Shown: positions 5,331 to 7,528 of the stretch, piece after piece
Layout: the number at the start of each line of letters is the position of its first letter
Numbering within the stretch: position 1 is the stretch's first letter
From: an uncultured euryarchaeote
GTDB lineage: Archaea; Thermoplasmatota; Poseidoniia; Poseidoniales; Thalassarchaeaceae
Reading direction: 5' to 3'
Assembly (NCBI GenBank): GCA_937901365.1
Contig: CALCEF010000127.1
Span: 1-7,528, forward strand
DNA length: 7,528 nt
Translations under genes and position numbers: made by a program
Notes under the pieces: model-generated
The model's database searches: none
Seen by the model: the letters and a program-made list of their open reading frames with translations, nothing else
Told to the model about the DNA's origin: nothing

Positions 5331-7094
5331 ATGTGCGGCATTGCTGGGCTACTCGGCTCAGATGGCGATGATGCTGAAATGGCTTATTCTATGGCATCAT
5401 TACTGAATCATCGAGGCCCTGATGGAACTCGTTCTTGGTCAGAACCCTGTTCACAAGGTGGGGTTGGTTTTGGCCACACACGTCTATCCATCGTCGACAT
5501 CGCAGGCTCTGATCAACCACTATTTTCCGACGATGGTTGTGTCCTGATTATGAATGGTGAAATCTACAATCACCAAACCATTCGAAACCAAGAGCGGGGG
5601 TTCTCTTTTCGCACCAAAGGTGATGGAGAAACCATTCTGGCGGCATATCATTCGCGCACGGATGATTTCTCTTGGGTTCAGAGACTCGACGGAATTTGGG
5701 CCTTCGCACTATGGGATCCAAATCGGGAACGCCTCATTCTTTGCAGGGATCAATTGGGCGTCAAACCCCTCATTCGAACGGTCACAGAAGAGGGGACTCT
5801 TCTTTTTGGATCAGAAGTCAAATCTTTGAGGGCACACCCAGGGCACAAACCAACTCTTGACATGGATGCCTTGGTTGCTCGAATTGCATACGAATATCCT
5901 CTCGATGAAACAACCTTGTTCCAAGATGTTTATTCAGTTCAATCCGGAACGATGGAAATCTGGAAATTGGCTGAAAGCGGTGCAATACTGGATGAAAAAC
6001 ATCGTTGGGTTACCAATAATCAAAGATCCAATAGCGAAAATTGGACTATTTCGCAGGACGCACCCACCCTTCTAGAATCCCTGACCAGTTCGGTTGCAGA
6101 CCGCCTCATGTCCGATGTCCCACTTGGAATCATTCTGAGTGGCGGTCTAGATTCGGCAATGGTTGCGGCCCTTGCACACGAAGCTTCTGAGCGCACCGGC
6201 TATCCATTACCTGCCTGTTGGACAGTTGCAGAATCGGAAGACAATCCTGATTGGGTTGCAGCAGAACGAGTTTGCAGCGCTTTGGATCTACAACATCATC
6301 AGCATATATTGGAAGAGGGAGCGTTTGAAGATTCACTCCCCAATCTAAGTTGGTATGGTGAGGACCTTGATTTCACAGTATTGTTTTTCCAACCATTGTT
6401 TGAAAAGATGTCAGAATCGGTAAAAGTCGGATTGTGTGGACAAGGTGCCGACGAACTTCATGCAGGCTATCCGCGTTACAAAAATTTGCAAGAACATCGA
6501 AATCAAATCCGTTCGCGATTAGATGCCTGCGACCATCCCTTTGCAAACAAACTGATTTCTGGAAAAATCGACCAGCCGGGTTGGCGCACTAATCACAACC
6601 CCGAAAATTGCTTTTCAGATCTAGAAACAACACTGGATTACGAATTGAATCACGGCCAACTCACAAATTTCCAACTCCGCTTGGTTGACCGGCACAGTAT
6701 GGCACACGGTCTCGAAGTCAGAGTTCCATTTCTGGGGTCATCTCATCTCGCTGCATCGAAACGTCTACCCACACAATGGAAGTTGTCTGGTGGCATTGAA
6801 AAAGTGGCATTGAGAGAGGCTGCGTCACTAACACATCTACCCAAAGATATCGTCCACCGACCGAAACTTCCTGCGGGTAGAGCGACATCGCCTACAATGA
6901 TTGACAATTTATTGAATGAACTCAAAGGGCACGCTGCCGACTATGCACATGATATCCCATCTATTTCTGGGATGTTTGGTGGGCAGCCGGAGATTTCATT
7001 GGGGCTGCGCCTATTTCGCTCAATGCATCTGGTTGACGGAGGGCTCGGTCGTCATGGTAAGGATTTGATGACATTGTTGGAGGATGTGGATTGA
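5331..7094 (+). CDS. asnB: Asparagine synthetase B-like glutamine amidotransferase
   Basis: This 587-residue enzyme probably makes asparagine from aspartate, ATP and glutamine in the cytosol. The N-terminal class II glutaminase domain (about 2-170) has the catalytic C2 (MCGIAG), RGPDG (28-32), RLSIVD (51-56), MNGEIYN (74-80), GDGE (97-100) and the block DGIWAFALWD...CRDQLGVKPL (120-147). The synthetase domain (about 240-540) has the ATP-binding SGGLDS (270-275), CGQGADELHAGYPRY (369-383), the segment VDRHSMAHGLEVRVPFL (452-468) and HRPKLPAG (509-516). Position 371 is Gln where most family members I recall have Glu (GEGADE/GEGSDE). The ATG at 5331 is certain because Cys must follow the removed Met; the in-frame TTG two codons earlier is rejected. 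No ribosome site is visible upstream. Its stop overlaps the next start by one base (TGATG). It could act on a substrate other than aspartate. Confidence 0.85.
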   Translation: MCGIAGLLGSDGDDAEMAYSMASLLNHRGPDGTRSWSEPCSQGGVGFGHTRLSIVDIAGSDQPLFSDDGCVLIMNGEIYNHQTIRNQERGFSFRTKGDGETILAAYHSRTDDFSWVQRLDGIWAFALWDPNRERLILCRDQLGVKPLIRTVTEEGTLLFGSEVKSLRAHPGHKPTLDMDALVARIAYEYPLDETTLFQDVYSVQSGTMEIWKLAESGAILDEKHRWVTNNQRSNSENWTISQDAPTLLESLTSSVADRLMSDVPLGIILSGGLDSAMVAALAHEASERTGYPLPACWTVAESEDNPDWVAAERVCSALDLQHHQHILEEGAFEDSLPNLSWYGEDLDFTVLFFQPLFEKMSESVKVGLCGQGADELHAGYPRYKNLQEHRNQIRSRLDACDHPFANKLISGKIDQPGWRTNHNPENCFSDLETTLDYELNHGQLTNFQLRLVDRHSMAHGLEVRVPFLGSSHLAASKRLPTQWKLSGGIEKVALREAASLTHLPKDIVHRPKLPAGRATSPTMIDNLLNELKGHAADYAHDIPSISGMFGGQPEISLGLRLFRSMHLVDGGLGRHGKDLMTLLEDVD

Positions 7095-7528
7095 TGCAAT
7101 ACCAAGGCCCAGATATCTTGTCTGATCTCGAAACGAAAATCGAATCAATGCATTCCGATTTGGAGCAATGGTTTGCAGAAAAGCGTGCTGAGTTGGATCT
7201 GCCAATCTACGGTTCTGTCGATATTCGGGATGCACATTGGAAGGTTGCAGTTGTCGATGCAAATCAATACCCTGCTGGATTTAACAATCTAAGGGATGGA
7301 GATATTGGTGAACATTTGCGTCATGCCATTGGAGATTTACGACACATTCACATTTGGCCGGAACACCACAACAGGAACCCGGCATATGAGGCAAATATCG
7401 AATCGCTCAGAACCATATTGGAAAATGAAGGGTATGCCGTAACAATCGGAATCCTCGACGTCGAAGAAGGGACCCCGGTTTCAGTTCAAGGTGCTACTCC
7501 CGATCTCATATTACTCAACAATGACCTC
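7094..7528 (+). CDS. gshA: Glutamate-cysteine ligase, GshA (PF08886/TIGR02049-like), 5' part
   Basis: The first 145 codons are present and the gene runs off the window; family members are about 430 residues as I recall. The enzyme would join glutamate and cysteine with ATP to form gamma-glutamylcysteine, the first step of low-molecular-weight thiol synthesis. Recognisable blocks in order: LEQWF (23-27), LPIYGSVDIRDAHWKVAVVD (36-55) followed by NQYPAGFNNL (57-66), then IHIWPEHHNRNPAY (85-98), and DLILLNNDL (137-145). These correspond to what I remember of the proteobacterial/cyanobacterial GshA family (PVYASVDIRNAGxK, VDTNLFPAGFNNL, PENHTRN, DLILLNNDLS). The DIRDAHWK and PEHHNRN variants are slightly divergent from that pattern. 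Its ATG overlaps the asnB stop, so the two are very likely translated from one message in coupled fashion. No separate promoter is needed or seen. Confidence 0.82.
   Translation, partial: MQYQGPDILSDLETKIESMHSDLEQWFAEKRAELDLPIYGSVDIRDAHWKVAVVDANQYPAGFNNLRDGDIGEHLRHAIGDLRHIHIWPEHHNRNPAYEANIESLRTILENEGYAVTIGILDVEEGTPVSVQGATPDLILLNNDL

Noticed and set aside
5129..5341. 70-codon minus-strand open frame in the gap before asnB
   Set aside because: It overlaps the asnB start and the microprotein gene, and lacks a ribosome site or recognisable motif; the plus-strand microprotein is the better reading.

Overview
The window looks like chromosomal DNA from a heterotrophic microbe, most likely a planktonic marine euryarchaeon of the Marine Group II (Poseidoniales) type. 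The grounds are a stand-alone B12-binding mutase subunit, a dolichol/phytol-kinase-like membrane protein, strong GGAGGTGA-type ribosome sites inside operons, and genes without any such site at likely transcription starts. This assignment rests on gene content recalled from memory and is moderate at best; a database search would settle it. No tRNA, rRNA, CRISPR or insertion sequence was seen.

Layout. (1) 3-155 (+) is the last 50 codons of an NADP-type glutamate dehydrogenase. It converges on a minus-strand operon, and an imperfect palindrome at 151-184 covers both stop codons. (2) 3133 down to 163 (-) is a five-gene operon: acyl-CoA carboxylase carboxyltransferase, a small subunit-like protein that appears frameshifted, a biotin carboxyl carrier protein, a small Cys/His protein, and a three-helix membrane protein. 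Most ribosome sites in it overlap or directly follow the preceding stop codon. (3) A 106-bp divergent intergenic region (3134-3239) holds a perfect 7-bp GC-rich hairpin. (4) 3240-5104 (+) carries the methylmalonyl-CoA mutase B12-binding subunit, the MeaB-type GTPase and a dolichol/phytol-kinase-like protein. (5) 5157-5273 (+) is a 38-residue single-helix membrane microprotein with a possible leaderless promoter. (6) 5331-7094 (+) is an asparagine synthetase B-like amidotransferase. It overlaps by one base the start of a glutamate-cysteine ligase (GshA, PF08886/TIGR02049-like) that runs off the window.

How the genes fit together. The two divergent units make up part of the propionyl-CoA to methylmalonyl-CoA to succinyl-CoA route: carboxyltransferase and carrier on one side, mutase small subunit and its GTPase chaperone on the other. 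Biotin carboxylase, epimerase and the large mutase subunit are not here and must be encoded elsewhere if the pathway is complete. The asnB-gshA pair is a second module centred on glutamine/glutamate amide and gamma-glutamyl chemistry. The points most worth a second look are the GshA in a probable archaeon, its coupling to an AsnB-like enzyme with Gln in place of a usually conserved Glu, the frameshift in the small carboxylase subunit, and the unannotated 38-residue membrane protein.
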